This document shows, in pieces, positions 27,607 to 37,500 of a stretch of 64,000 nucleotides of DNA. Every line of letters begins with the position of its first letter. Positions within the stretch are counted from its first letter, which is position 1. Made by a program: the position numbers and the translations under genes. Location of the stretch: NCBI GenBank assembly GCA_035913415.1, contig JAMIIV010000199.1, positions 1-64,000 of the forward strand. Reading direction: 5' to 3'. The notes below the pieces were generated by a model. That model ran no database searches. It was not told the origin of the DNA and was given only the letters and a program-made list of their open reading frames with translations. Source of the stretch: UBA5070 sp035913415 (lineage in GTDB: Bacteria; Fibrobacterota; Fibrobacteria; UBA5070).

Positions 27607-29082
27607 CTAGCCGCGTGAATCCCGGGCATTCGGCAGCGGGCATGCTGCGGAGAGGATGCCGCGGAGCATGCCCTCGAACACGAAATGGTGGAACGGAAGC
27701 ACGGCGAACCAGTAGGCGCGCCCCAGCAGCCCCTTGGGGCGGAACGTGGCCTTCTGCTCGAGGCGCGCGCCGCCGGGACCTTGGGTTACGCGGAATTCCA
27801 GCCAGGCCTCGCCGGGGAGTTTCATTTCGGCGTACAACAAGAGCCTGCGGTTGGGGCGGTCGGCCGCCAGCACGCGCCAGAAATCCAGGGTGTCCCCGGT
27901 GCGCAGTCGGTGCGGATCGGTGCGACCACGGCGCAGACCGACACCGCCGACGAACTTGTCCAGGATGCCGCGCAGGCGCCACAGCCAGTCGCCGTAGTAC
28001 CATCCGGTCGCGCCGCCGATGCTCCATACGGCCTCCACGACGGGCCCGGGATCGCCTGCGATGGGCTTCGAGCGGTGGTCGAAGTAGCAGCCGTTGGTGG
28101 GGACGTTCACGTGCTCGAGCAGGGAGTCGTGGAAGCCGCTGGAAACCAGCGAATCCTTCCAACTGGAAATCACGTTGTTCTGCTCGATCTTCTCGAAGGC
28201 CAGTTCCACGGCGCGACGATACGGCGTGGGGGTGATCCCCAGCATCGCCGCGAGGTCGTTGGGTCTGGCCACCACTTCGACCTTCATGCTGTTCACGAGA
28301 TGCACGGCCAGCGTGTACGAGGTGGATGTCACGAAGTAGAGCCAGTACGACGAGAGTCGCGGCGTCATGACAGGAATCGTCCAGATTCGGCGCTTCAGGC
28401 CCCGCGCCTCGGCGAACTGCAGAAGCATTCCCTTGTAGGTGAGCACGTCGGGGCCGGCGATGTCGTACGAGCCGTCGAAGGTGCGCGCATCGCCCAGGCA
28501 GCGCACCAGGAATTCCAGGACGTCGCGGATGGCGATGGGCTGGATGCGCGTGTTGAGCCATTTCGGCGTGACCATCACGGGGAGCTTTTCCACCAGGTCG
28601 CGGATGATCTCGAAGGATGAACTCCCCGAGCCCACGACGATCCCGGCTTTGAGCGTGGTGACCGGGATGTCTCCCGAGCGGAGGATGGCATCGACGTTGC
28701 GCCGCGATTCGAGATGGCGCGACAACTCCGCCTCGTTGACGATCCCTCCCAGGTAGAGGATCTGACGTGCCTGGTATCGCTTGGCGACTTGGAGGAAGTT
28801 CAAGGCCGAGGCCGCTTCCAGCGCTCCGAAGTCCTGGGAGGCGTCGCTCATCGAATGGATGAGGTAGTAGGCTGCGTCCACAGGAGGCGTGTCTTCGGGG
28901 AGCGAAGGGGGTTTGAGGAAATCGATTTCCAGGACGCTGACCCGGGGGTGGCCGTAGATCCCTTCCGTGGGGAATCGTCGCCGGTCGCGCACGCAGCAGA
29001 TCACCTCGTGGCCCGCCGCGATCAGCAGAGGGAGCAATCGCTTGCCGATGTACCCGTTCGCGCCCGTCAGCAGCACCCGCAT
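27607..29082 (-). CDS. NAD(P)-binding SDR-family protein with DUF2867 C-terminal domain
   Basis: A 491-residue fusion. The N-terminal half is an atypical short-chain dehydrogenase/reductase: MRVLLTGANGYIGKRLLPLL (GxxGxxG), YYLIHSM and the IQPIAIRDVLEFLVRC block. From about residue 330 the DUF2867 domain follows (GCYFDHRSKPI, GATGWYYGDWLWRLRGILDKFVGG, RVTQGPGGARLEQKATFRPKGLLGRAYWFAVLPFH). Family members are annotated as NAD-dependent epimerase/dehydratase-like; the substrate is unknown. The start at 29082 drops a 23-residue upstream extension that lacks SDR character. Confidence 0.85.
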   Translation of the reverse strand: MRVLLTGANGYIGKRLLPLLIAAGHEVICCVRDRRRFPTEGIYGHPRVSVLEIDFLKPPSLPEDTPPVDAAYYLIHSMSDASQDFGALEAASALNFLQVAKRYQARQILYLGGIVNEAELSRHLESRRNVDAILRSGDIPVTTLKAGIVVGSGSSSFEIIRDLVEKLPVMVTPKWLNTRIQPIAIRDVLEFLVRCLGDARTFDGSYDIAGPDVLTYKGMLLQFAEARGLKRRIWTIPVMTPRLSSYWLYFVTSTSYTLAVHLVNSMKVEVVARPNDLAAMLGITPTPYRRAVELAFEKIEQNNVISSWKDSLVSSGFHDSLLEHVNVPTNGCYFDHRSKPIAGDPGPVVEAVWSIGGATGWYYGDWLWRLRGILDKFVGGVGLRRGRTDPHRLRTGDTLDFWRVLAADRPNRRLLLYAEMKLPGEAWLEFRVTQGPGGARLEQKATFRPKGLLGRAYWFAVLPFHHFVFEGMLRGILSAACPLPNARDSRG

Positions 29083-29237
29083 GATTCGCCTTCCCGTGCG
29101 CCCGCCACGTCCGGCCAGTCGCCCTCTCCAGGCTAAATAGGATTCCGGCAAGCTGGACGGTGCTGGTCGACACCAGAAAGGCTACGATTCAAGCCGTTCA
29201 CCCGTCGTGTTCATCCGCCTGCAGGAGAGTCCGATCC

Positions 29238-29636
29238 ATGTCCGACAAGATCCAGAAACCGTCATCGGCCTTCGTCGCCGCCTCGTGGGTGTCCCTCGCG
29301 CTGGGCATGGGAAGTTATTGCCTGGGGCTGTGGAATGCCCAGATGATGCTCAACGAGAAGGGGTATTACTTCGTGTTGCTGCTGTACGGACTTTTCGCCG
29401 CGGTGTCGCTGCAGAAGTCGGTGCGCGACCAGATCGACGGCATTCCTGTGACGGGCATCTACATGGGTCTGGCCTGGGTGTCCACGGGCGCCGCATTGTT
29501 GCTGCTGGCGGTGGGACTGTGGAACGCGACGTTGACGTTCAGCGAGAAGGGGTTCTACGGGATGGCCTACATCCTGTGCCTGTTTTCGTCGGTGGCCATC
29601 CAGAAGAACATCCGGGATTCCGCCAACGCGGGTTGA
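29238..29636 (+). CDS. YiaA/YiaB-like inner membrane protein
   Basis: A 132-residue membrane protein with four helices arranged as two similar halves: AFVAASWVSLALGMGSYCLGLWNAQ...KGYYFVLLLYGLFAAVSLQKSVRD and TGIYMGLAWVSTGAALLLLAVGLWNA...KGFYGMAYILCLFSSVAIQKNIRD. The repeated LWNA and (S/N)EKG(F/Y)Y elements are those of the yiaA/B two-helix domain. Function is unknown. AGGAG lies 9 nt before the ATG. An intrinsic terminator follows at 29664-29691. Confidence 0.9.
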   Translation: MSDKIQKPSSAFVAASWVSLALGMGSYCLGLWNAQMMLNEKGYYFVLLLYGLFAAVSLQKSVRDQIDGIPVTGIYMGLAWVSTGAALLLLAVGLWNATLTFSEKGFYGMAYILCLFSSVAIQKNIRDSANAG

Positions 29637-29663
29637 TTCGCCTTCCAAGATCGAGTTCTGCGA

Positions 29664-29691
29664 GGCGCTTCCAACCGGGAGCGCCTTTTTT
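29664..29691 (+). terminator. Intrinsic terminator after the YiaA/B-like gene
   Basis: Stem GGCGCTTCC, loop AACC, return GGGAGCGCC (one G-T pair), then six T residues. It is 28 nt after the stop. Confidence 0.85.
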
Positions 29692-29730
29692 CTGGACGAC
29701 GGTCATTGCCCATCGACGGGGGGAGGGCAC

Positions 29731-29762
29731 AAAAAACGGGACCGGCCGAGTGGCCGATCCCG
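29731..29762 (-). terminator. Intrinsic terminator after the 29791-30582 lipoprotein gene
   Basis: On the minus strand CGGGATCGGCC, loop ACTC, return GGCCGGTCCCG, then six T residues (29731-29736 on the + strand read as A). It faces the terminator at 29664-29691, so the two convergent units each end in their own terminator. Confidence 0.85.
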
Positions 29763-29790
29763 TCGAACGTCGATCCGCCGCAGCGGTCGA

Positions 29791-30582
29791 TCAGCCCTGG
29801 ATAACGTTGCCCGAGTTGTCGTAGGCGGTGGCCTGGCCGTTGGCGTCGATCACCATCGTCCCGACCTTCGCGCCATCCTTCAGGAGATCCACGGTCTGGG
29901 GCGGGACGCCCGATTCGGTGAACTTGAGGTTCGAGATGGTGATGCCGTTGACCGACATGCTCAGCGATCCGACCAGGGTCGGTTCGGCGTCCTTCGATGC
30001 AGCCGACACCGTGGCGGTCATCGGAGAGATCGACATGGAAATGCTCTGGCCCTGGCCGACCATCGTCATGCTCATGTCCATGCGCATCGAGATGGTGTAG
30101 CCTCCGGACGAGGTCACGGGCTTGAAGACCAGCGCGTAGTTCATCTTCATGTTCATGGCCATGCCGTCTTCGTTGGACGTCATGGTCATGGTGATCTTCA
30201 TCCCCAGACCGGTCGTGGCATAGGAGTTTCCGGCATCGGCGCACGACGCGAAGGGCGATCCATCGGCCTTGGTGACCTTGATCGAGTAGGACATTTCTCC
30301 TTGGGTGATGGACGTGTCGAAGGAGGGGCAGGTGGTCGCCTGCATGCGGCCCGGGAGGGGCGCGAAGGACGAGGCCAAGCCGGTCGCGATTCCCGTGATG
30401 CTCTCCGTCACGCCGTCGATCATGCCGTCTTCGCCGATGAACATGCCCATCATGCCAGTCGACTGGGCGATGGACTGCTTGTCCTGCGCGGACAGGGTCG
30501 GGGCTTCGGCCTCGTCGTCGCCACAGGCGGTGAAGAGGGGGAGAGTCAGGGCTGCCAGAAGGGCCAGACTGGATTTGCGCAT
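29791..30582 (-). CDS. Hypothetical lipoprotein, Met/Ser/Thr-rich
   Basis: A 263-residue protein with signal peptide and lipobox FTAC (MRKSSLALLAALTLPLFTAC). The mature part is an amphipathic beta-rich domain with many alternating Met/Thr/Ser strands, for example GLGMKITMTMTSNEDGMAM and ISMRMDMSMTMVGQG. Two cysteines (TTCPSF, FASCADA) may form a disulfide. The alternating pattern suggests a beta-barrel or lipid-binding jelly-roll. I do not recognise a family. A longer in-frame start lacks a signal sequence. Confidence 0.7.
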   Translation of the reverse strand: MRKSSLALLAALTLPLFTACGDDEAEAPTLSAQDKQSIAQSTGMMGMFIGEDGMIDGVTESITGIATGLASSFAPLPGRMQATTCPSFDTSITQGEMSYSIKVTKADGSPFASCADAGNSYATTGLGMKITMTMTSNEDGMAMNMKMNYALVFKPVTSSGGYTISMRMDMSMTMVGQGQSISMSISPMTATVSAASKDAEPTLVGSLSMSVNGITISNLKFTESGVPPQTVDLLKDGAKVGTMVIDANGQATAYDNSGNVIQG

Positions 30583-30786
30583 GGATGGATCTCCAGGGAG
30601 ATGGCGGAGGATTCGGTTGGGACCCCAATGAGGGTTAGGCTTCATGCTAGCACAATTGCGGAATGAATTCCATGCCTGGGTACACAGGAATCCGCGCAAG
30701 TGGATTCTCGAGTCAATTACCGATTTGTTGATCCTGTTTTCTCATGAATTGATTCGGTGGCCAAAGGCTCCTGTACGATCGTCGAT

Positions 30787-31584
30787 TCAGACCTCGCGAC
30801 CGGTATCCCGGGGGGCGGGAAGACGCCGGAGCAGTTCGTCCATGTCTCTGCGCAGGGCCTTGATTTCCGCTTCCATTCCGGTCTCGGCCTTGGTGGGTTC
30901 GGCGACCTCCTGGATGGCCGAGACGATCACGCCGATGAACAGGTTCAGCACGGCGAAACTGGTGATCACGATGAACGGGACGAAGAACAGCCAAGCCCAG
31001 GGGTGGACGGCCATGATGGGACGGACCAGTCCATCCGACCAGCCTTCGAGGGTCATGATCTGGAAAAGGGTGAAGAACGAACGGGGAAGCGATCCGAACC
31101 ATGCGTCGAAATCGGCGCCGAACAATTTGGTGGACAGCACCGCCGAGACGTAGAACAGGACCAGGAGCACCACGGCGATGGAGGCCATGCCGGGGATGGC
31201 CGCGGTCAGCGCGTTCACGACGCGTTTGAGCGAAGGGACGGTGGAGAACAGGCGCAACGCACGAAGGATGCGCAAGGCACGGAGGACCGATAGACCGCCG
31301 GAGTGGGGCAAAAGGGAGATGCCGACGATGACGAAGTCGAAGAGGTTCCACCCCGAGCGGAAGAAACGGAAGCGGTAGGCGATCATCCGCAACGCGACTT
31401 CGATGGTGAAGTAGCCGAGAGCGAGTTTGTCGAGGAGGTGGAGCAGCGTCCCTGCGACGGACATCACGGCAGGGGAGGTCTCGAGGCCCAGGGTCAACGC
31501 ATTGATCAGGATGACGATGGTCGTCGTGGTCTGGAAGCGAGGATGGTGGACGAATTTCTGCAGGGCTGAGAATTGCTGTTCCAT
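30787..31584 (-). CDS. Bacterial voltage-gated cation channel (NaChBac family)
   Basis: A 265-residue single-domain six-helix channel that would form tetramers. S4 carries arginines every third residue (R102, R105, R108, R111 in LRALRILRALRLF). The pore loop reads FQIMTLEGWSD, so the filter is T178-L-E180-G181-W-S-D184. S6 is FIVITSFAVLNLFIGVIVSAI, and the tail has a coiled-coil segment (AEIKALRRDMDELLRRL), as in NaChBac and NavAb. Sodium-selective members usually have TLESW. Glycine at the fourth filter position and Asp at the seventh are features linked to calcium preference in this family, so the ion is uncertain. Single-gene unit. Confidence 0.9.
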   Translation of the reverse strand: MEQQFSALQKFVHHPRFQTTTTIVILINALTLGLETSPAVMSVAGTLLHLLDKLALGYFTIEVALRMIAYRFRFFRSGWNLFDFVIVGISLLPHSGGLSVLRALRILRALRLFSTVPSLKRVVNALTAAIPGMASIAVVLLVLFYVSAVLSTKLFGADFDAWFGSLPRSFFTLFQIMTLEGWSDGLVRPIMAVHPWAWLFFVPFIVITSFAVLNLFIGVIVSAIQEVAEPTKAETGMEAEIKALRRDMDELLRRLPAPRDTGREV

Positions 31585-31762
31585 GGGCAGGCAAGGTACC
31601 CGCTAGGCGGTCGATGTCGCAAGGGTCGCTCCCGGACGGAAATCATTCCGGTTGGCGTGTGTCGTGTCTTCCGAGGTCGGAATCACGCAAGGCGACGGCG
31701 CCAACCGCCGGGTGCAAGTCGTTGCCTGGCGGCCGAAGAAGCCAGACCGATCGTGAACAGGA

Positions 31763-32524
31763 TCAGGTGCGAGGCGTGGAGTCCGCGATCGGACGTGGAC
31801 GTGTCTCCCACAGAAACACCAGGAGGCAGGCGATCGCGGTGGCGCCGAGCACGGGCATGGTCAGAGGCGAAGTGCTACGCACGAACAAAATGACATCCTG
31901 TTCGATGGGAACGCCGTCCACGGCACGAAGACGAAACAACAGGGCCAGAGGGGTGACGACGACCAGGGCCATTCGGATCCAGGGGCCGGTGAGGAGGGCG
32001 CGCCATCCTTGGGCCGATCGCGCCATCATTCGCGCGAACGCCCAGGCAAGGAGCAGGCATCCGAGGATCGAATGGAAAAGCCAAGCCATGTGGCGCAGGT
32101 GGATCGGGCCGGCTTTCGAATCCATCAGTTTGGTGTCCAGGAAGGACCAGTGGAGGATGGTGGGGCCGTCGTGGGTGAAAAGATCCCAGATCAGGTGGGT
32201 TCCCCCGCCGATGAGGGCTCCCAGAATCGTGAGGAGCCAGGGAAACGATGATGGCGCGGTGCGCGCAAGGGATTCGCATCCGGGAAGTCGAGCGAACCGA
32301 GGTACCAGCCAGCGGGAGACAATCGGGGTGAGAAGCATGGCGAAGGGGGCCGCCAGAAGGACGACGCCGGGGATGGAATGGCTGAACTGGCGGCCCACGC
32401 CGGGAAACGCGCGGATCAGGTCGGGGGTCAGCGCGCCCAGTACCAGAGCGGTCCTCCAGCCACGTGATCGACTGAAGGGGAAGAATGGCAGGGTCGCGGC
32501 GGGATGGATGGCAGTGAACGGCAT
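31763..32524 (-). CDS. DUF4184 membrane protein
   Basis: A 253-residue membrane protein. It opens MPFTAIHPAATLPFFPFSRS and has VLGALTPDLIRAFP and LIGGGTHLIWDLFTHDGP, the histidine/aspartate pattern of DUF4184 and related YdjM-like putative metal-dependent membrane hydrolases. About five helices are visible. Role is unknown. It lies between the channel gene and the urea/guanidine operon and has about 220 nt with a dispersed repeat upstream. Confidence 0.8.
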   Translation of the reverse strand: MPFTAIHPAATLPFFPFSRSRGWRTALVLGALTPDLIRAFPGVGRQFSHSIPGVVLLAAPFAMLLTPIVSRWLVPRFARLPGCESLARTAPSSFPWLLTILGALIGGGTHLIWDLFTHDGPTILHWSFLDTKLMDSKAGPIHLRHMAWLFHSILGCLLLAWAFARMMARSAQGWRALLTGPWIRMALVVVTPLALLFRLRAVDGVPIEQDVILFVRSTSPLTMPVLGATAIACLLVFLWETRPRPIADSTPRT

Positions 32525-32613
32525 GAGTGAAGACCAATCTACGGATTTCAGGAGGGACGGGTAGGGCGGAGGGGACGTCCAGATCGCCCGTCCGGGTGCT
32601 TCCCACGCATCGA

Positions 32614-32685
32614 GTGGTCGAGCCGATATTCGGTGGTCGAGTCTGTCGAGACCCACCGCTCCGGTCTCGGCAGGCTAGACCACCG
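32614..32685. repeat. Dispersed palindromic intergenic repeat, copy 3
   Basis: GTGGTCGAG half-site, then GTGGTCGAGTCTGTCGAGAC and the complementary GTCTCGGCAGGCTAGACCAC. It lies just after the allophanate hydrolase stop on the minus strand, where it could act as a transcript-end hairpin. Confidence 0.65.
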
Positions 32686-32748
32686 AGTGCCCCGCCTCCG
32701 GAAGCATCGACTCCGTGACGAATTCCGGCCGAGTGGACGGCACCGGGG

Positions 32749-34530
32749 CTATCGCCCGCAGGCCGCCCGCCACCCGCCGCACGAGGTGATGTCTTCCATG
32801 TCCTGCACGCCGTGTGGCTCGGCGAGAAAGCCCATGCACGTCGAGCCATCTTCCAGTTCCAGCGTTCCCAGGCACAGGGGCGGGCGAACGCAGGTGGCCA
32901 GGAAGGAACCGGCCCCTTGTGGGGGAAGACTCCAGAGCTCGACCTCGAACGGGGAGCCCTCGGGGGAGCGTACAAGTCCCGGGAAGCGGCGTTCGCCGCG
33001 CACGATCCGGAATGCCCGGTACACCGATGATGTGCGTGTGGTTCGCTCCAGTCGCCCACCTCGCTCGCGCAGTTCGTGGTTCAGCGGGAGCCCGTCCATG
33101 TGCAGTCCGGCCACGGCGATCACGACCCGGGGTGCCTCGGGCGCACCGGCCAGCGGCTCGCGCGGGGGCATGGGACCATCCACTCCGGATGCCAGATTCT
33201 GGTGGGCCTGGAAACGTGATCCCAGGGTCAGCAACGCATGGTCGTGGAAGGCCGGGGCGAAGAGGGTGATGCCGAAAGGCAGGCCCGACGGGTCGAAGCC
33301 GGCTGGAAGCGCCAGGGCGGAAAGGTCGAGAAGGTTGCAGAAGTTCGTGCCACGCCCCAGATGCGCATTGGGGCCGAACGGATCGGCCGCGACCTCGGCC
33401 AAGGTGGGGTGTGATCCCGCCGTGGGGAGGATCACGACATCGATCCCGCGCATCTGGCGGTCGACAGCGGCTCGCAAGGCCTCCAGACGGTCCTGGGCTC
33501 GGAACAATTCGGAGGCCAGGCGTTCGCGCCCCCCTTGGAGGATGCGCAACGTGGTAGGATGCACGGATGCGGGAAAGGCATCGGCGAAGGCACCCACGGC
33601 GGCCCAGCGCTCGGCGACCCAGGGGCCTTCGTAGAGCAGGGCGGCCGTCTCGGCCCAGAGGGTGAAGTCGAGGGGGACGCGGCGTCCGCCGAGCTCTTCG
33701 AGACGACGTATGGCGTGTTCCCAAAGAGGGTGCCAGGCGGCATGGGTGAGGTAGGGAACGTTGTAGGGGACGGCAAACACGAATCCCGCGGAGAGCCCCG
33801 CCGGCGGGAGCGAGGGCCACGAGCGACTGCGCGGATCGCGCGGATCGGGGCCGCGTGCGATGTCCCAGACCGCGTAGGCATCGTGGCAGGAATGGGCGAA
33901 CACGCTCAGGCAATCCAGGCTCGCGCAGGCGGGAACCACCCCGGAAGCGGGCAGGACCCCGCGCGTGGGTTTAAGGCCCACGAGGTTCCCGAAGGCAGCC
34001 GGAATCCGTCCGGATCCGGCGGTGTCGGTGCCCAGGGCGAACGCGACCTGGTCGAGGGCCAGCGCCACCGCCGAGCCCGAAGAGCTGCCCCCGGAGATGC
34101 GATCGGGATCGAAGACGCTGCGGCACGCCCCGTAGGGGGTGCGTGTGCCCACTAGGCCCGTGGCAAACTGGTCGAGATTGGTCTTGCCGATCGGTACGGC
34201 CCCGGCCTCGCGCAGGCGGGCCACGACCACGGCATCGGCCACCGGCGTGTGCGCGAAGTCCGGACAGGCCGCGGTGGTGGGCCAGCCCGCGACGTCGATG
34301 TTGTCCTTGACCGCGAAGGGGAGCCCGAAGAGCGGCAGGTGGTGTCCCGCCGACCGGGCCGCTTCGATACGGTCGGCTTCCGAGGCGATCTCGGCTTCGG
34401 TGGCCAGATGGATCCAGACAGCAGGGTCGCCCGACGCGCGGGCACGGCGCAGGCTCTCCAGCAGCAGGGAGCGGGTGTCGATGGCGCCGGATTCGAGCTG
34501 GTGGCGGATGCTGGTCGGATCGAGTCTCAT
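32749..34530 (-). CDS. atzF: Allophanate hydrolase
   Basis: A 593-residue amidase-signature enzyme with a C-terminal domain. The catalytic Ser-cisSer-Lys elements are visible: lysine in LPFAVKDNIDVAG, and ISGGSSSGSAVA. The C-terminal 120 residues (VAVAGLHMDGLPLNHEL, YRAFRI, MGFLAEPHGVQDMEDITSCGGW) are the AtzF/DUR1,2-type extra domain. It splits allophanate to ammonia and CO2 in the cytoplasm, the last step of the biotin-dependent urea route and of guanidine carboxylation. The ATG overlaps the carboxylase stop (ATGA). Confidence 0.93.
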   Translation of the reverse strand: MRLDPTSIRHQLESGAIDTRSLLLESLRRARASGDPAVWIHLATEAEIASEADRIEAARSAGHHLPLFGLPFAVKDNIDVAGWPTTAACPDFAHTPVADAVVVARLREAGAVPIGKTNLDQFATGLVGTRTPYGACRSVFDPDRISGGSSSGSAVALALDQVAFALGTDTAGSGRIPAAFGNLVGLKPTRGVLPASGVVPACASLDCLSVFAHSCHDAYAVWDIARGPDPRDPRSRSWPSLPPAGLSAGFVFAVPYNVPYLTHAAWHPLWEHAIRRLEELGGRRVPLDFTLWAETAALLYEGPWVAERWAAVGAFADAFPASVHPTTLRILQGGRERLASELFRAQDRLEALRAAVDRQMRGIDVVILPTAGSHPTLAEVAADPFGPNAHLGRGTNFCNLLDLSALALPAGFDPSGLPFGITLFAPAFHDHALLTLGSRFQAHQNLASGVDGPMPPREPLAGAPEAPRVVIAVAGLHMDGLPLNHELRERGGRLERTTRTSSVYRAFRIVRGERRFPGLVRSPEGSPFEVELWSLPPQGAGSFLATCVRPPLCLGTLELEDGSTCMGFLAEPHGVQDMEDITSCGGWRAACGR

Positions 34531-37500
34531 GGGGCCTCCAGCACGATCAGGACTTGGCCAGGGGCGGCGGCCGATCCCGCGGATGCCCGCACGTCGAGGA
34601 CGGTGCCGGAACGCGGAGAACACACGGGAGCTTCCATCTTCATGCTTTCCAGCACCACGAGGGTTTCTCCTTCCAGGACCTGCTGGCCGGGCTCGACCAG
34701 CACCTTCCAGACGCTGCCCGGGAGGTCGGCGCACACCGCCTCCGCTCCTTCGGGAATGTCGGATTCCGTCTGCGCCGGGCCGGCATCCTGGGAGCCCACC
34801 ACCGAGACGCCTTGGTCCTCCCAGCGCCGGCGCTCGGCGGCGAAGGCCTCGCGTTGCACGGTCTGGAACGCGTCGATGGAAGACGACTCGGCGGCGAGGA
34901 ACCTCTTGTGGTCCTTCCAGCGGAAGGTCCCGGGTTCGATCTTCAGGTGCAGCCGCCCGCGGGGGAAGTCTTCGCGCAGACGCAGCAGTTCGTCGGCCGG
35001 GACTTCGTAGAACCGGATCCGGTCGAAGAATCGCAACAGCCACGGGCGGGCAAATTCCGTCGTGGTCAGCCACCGGTTCCACATCTGCACGGTGCGTCCG
35101 ACGAACTGGTAGCCGCCCGGACCCTCCATGCCGTACACGCACAGGTAGGCGCCGCCGATGCCCACGGCGTTCTCGGGAGTCCAGGTGCGGGCGGGGTTGT
35201 ACTTGGTGGTCACGAGCCGGTGGCGCGGGTCCAGCGGCGTGGCCACCGGCGCCCCCAGGTACACGTCGCCCAGGCCCATCACCAGGTATTGCGCCTGGAA
35301 CACGATGCGCTTGACGTCGTCGATGGAATCCAGGCCGTTGACGCGACGGATGAACTCGATGTTGGAGGGGCACCATGGGGCGTCGGGGCGCACGGTGCTG
35401 GTGTACTTCCCGATGGCCACGCGGGTGGCGGGGTCGTCCCACGACAGGGGCAGCCACACGGTCCGGCTTTCGAATTCGATGTCCTCGGCGTCGGGCAGGG
35501 CGTTTTCCAGGTCGAGCAGCCGGGAAAGCAGGCGCGAACGCGACAGGATGCGTGGATCGAACCGCACCTGCAAACTGCGGATGCCGGGGGTCAGGTCGGT
35601 CACGCCTTCCAGCGATTCCGCCTGCAGCGCCTGGAGAAGCGCCTGGGCGCGCAGCCGCAGGGCGATGTCCAGGACCATCGGTCCGAATTCGACGAGGATG
35701 GCGTCGTCGCCGTCCTGACGCACGCACAGTTCGGGCAAAAGCTCGCGGCTTCCGGAGCGGTGGAGGACGATCTCGGTGGCCGCCTCGGCCCAGGGAACGG
35801 GAGCCGTCTTGACAATTTCCGCCAAGGCGCGTTCGGAGCCGCGGGCGTGGGCGTGCAGCACGGGCACGAACCGGATCGTGTCTCCGGCGCGCAATTGCCC
35901 GACCTTCCACAGTTCGGCCAGGGCGATGGTGACGGGGCAGGCGAATCCGCCCAGGGAAGGGCCGTCGGGGCCGAGGATCACGGGCATGTCGCCGGTGAAG
36001 TCGACGGTTCCCGGCACGTAGGCGTTGTCGTGCAGGTTGGAGGGATGCAGTCCAGCTTCGCCGCCATCGGCGCGCGCCCATCGGGGCGTCGGGCCGACCA
36101 GTCGCACGCCGGTGCGGTCGGAGTTGTAGTGGACGCTCCAGTCGGCGGCGAAGAAGTCGTCCATGTCTTCGGGCAGGAAATACTCGGGGGCCGCGTGGGG
36201 CCCCATCAGGACGCCGATCCGCCAGGCGCTCGACAGTTCGGGCCGGCTCTCGGACGGCACGGACTCGGCACGGGGACTGGAAGTCGCGATTCCCAACGGG
36301 ATCTGGTCGCCGACCCGCAGGGCGCGTCCACCATGGCCGCCGAAGCCGCCCAGCGTGAACGTCGATCGCGACCCGAGATGCTCCGGCACGTCCAGGCCGC
36401 CGGCCACCAGCAGATAGCCGCGTGCACCGGGGCCGACCACCCGAGGGCACGACAGGATCTGACCCGCATGCCAGGGGAAAGGATCCCAGGTCGGAACCGG
36501 GGCGCCATCGAGAGTGGCCCCGAAATCGGCACCCGCGAGCACCGCCCAGGTGTCGGTGTGGGCCTTGAGGGTGGGCCCCTTGAGGACGAATTCGAGACCT
36601 GCCATGCCTTCGGGATTTCCCAGGGCGAGATTGCCCAGACGGAACGATCGGTCGTCCATCGGTCCGGACGGAGGGATGCCCACGTCCCACAGGCCCTGTC
36701 GACCGGGCCAGTCCTGCACCGTGGTCTGGGCACCCGCCGACAGCACTTCGAGGCTGCGGGGGGTGTCGGCGATGGTGCCCACCAGGCCGGTGTGCATGCG
36801 CGCTGCCGTGAAGTCGGGGTGCGCGAGGATGCGGCGCACATGGCCGATGTTCGTGGCGATCCCGCCCAGGCGCGTGCTTGCCAGAGCGGTGTCCAGCAGG
36901 GCCAGCGCGTCTTCCCGCGTGGCGGCGTGCGCGATGATCTTGGCGACCATGGGGTCGTACCAGGGCGGGATCTCGGTGCCGGCCCGGACCCAGGTTTCGA
37001 CGCGCACATCGGTGGGGAACACCGCCTCCGTGAGCAGTCCGCACGAGGGTGCGTGACCGCGCGCAGGATCTTCCGCGTACACGCGGGCCTGCACCGAATG
37101 GCCCGAGGGCGCAGGGATGGCATCCAGGAAGGATGTGTCGCCGGCACCGCAGCGGATCATCCATTCTACCAGGTCGATGCCGAAGATCTCCTCGGTGACG
37201 CCGTGCTCCACCTGCAGGCGGGTGTTCACCTCCAGGAAGGCCGCATCACCGGTGTCGGCATCCAGCACGAACTCGACGGTGCCAGCCGAGCGGTACGAGA
37301 CCGACCGTCCCAAGGCCGCGGCCGTGTGTTCCAGGCGTGCGCGCAAGTCGTCGGTGAGTCCTGGCGCGGGGGCTTCCTCGATCACCTTCTGGTTGCGCCG
37401 CTGCGCCGAGCAGTCGCGCGTGCCCAGGGCCTCCACGCGCCCCTTGCCATCGCCGAAGATCTGCACCTCCACGTGGCGAGCCCGCACCACCAGGCGCTCC

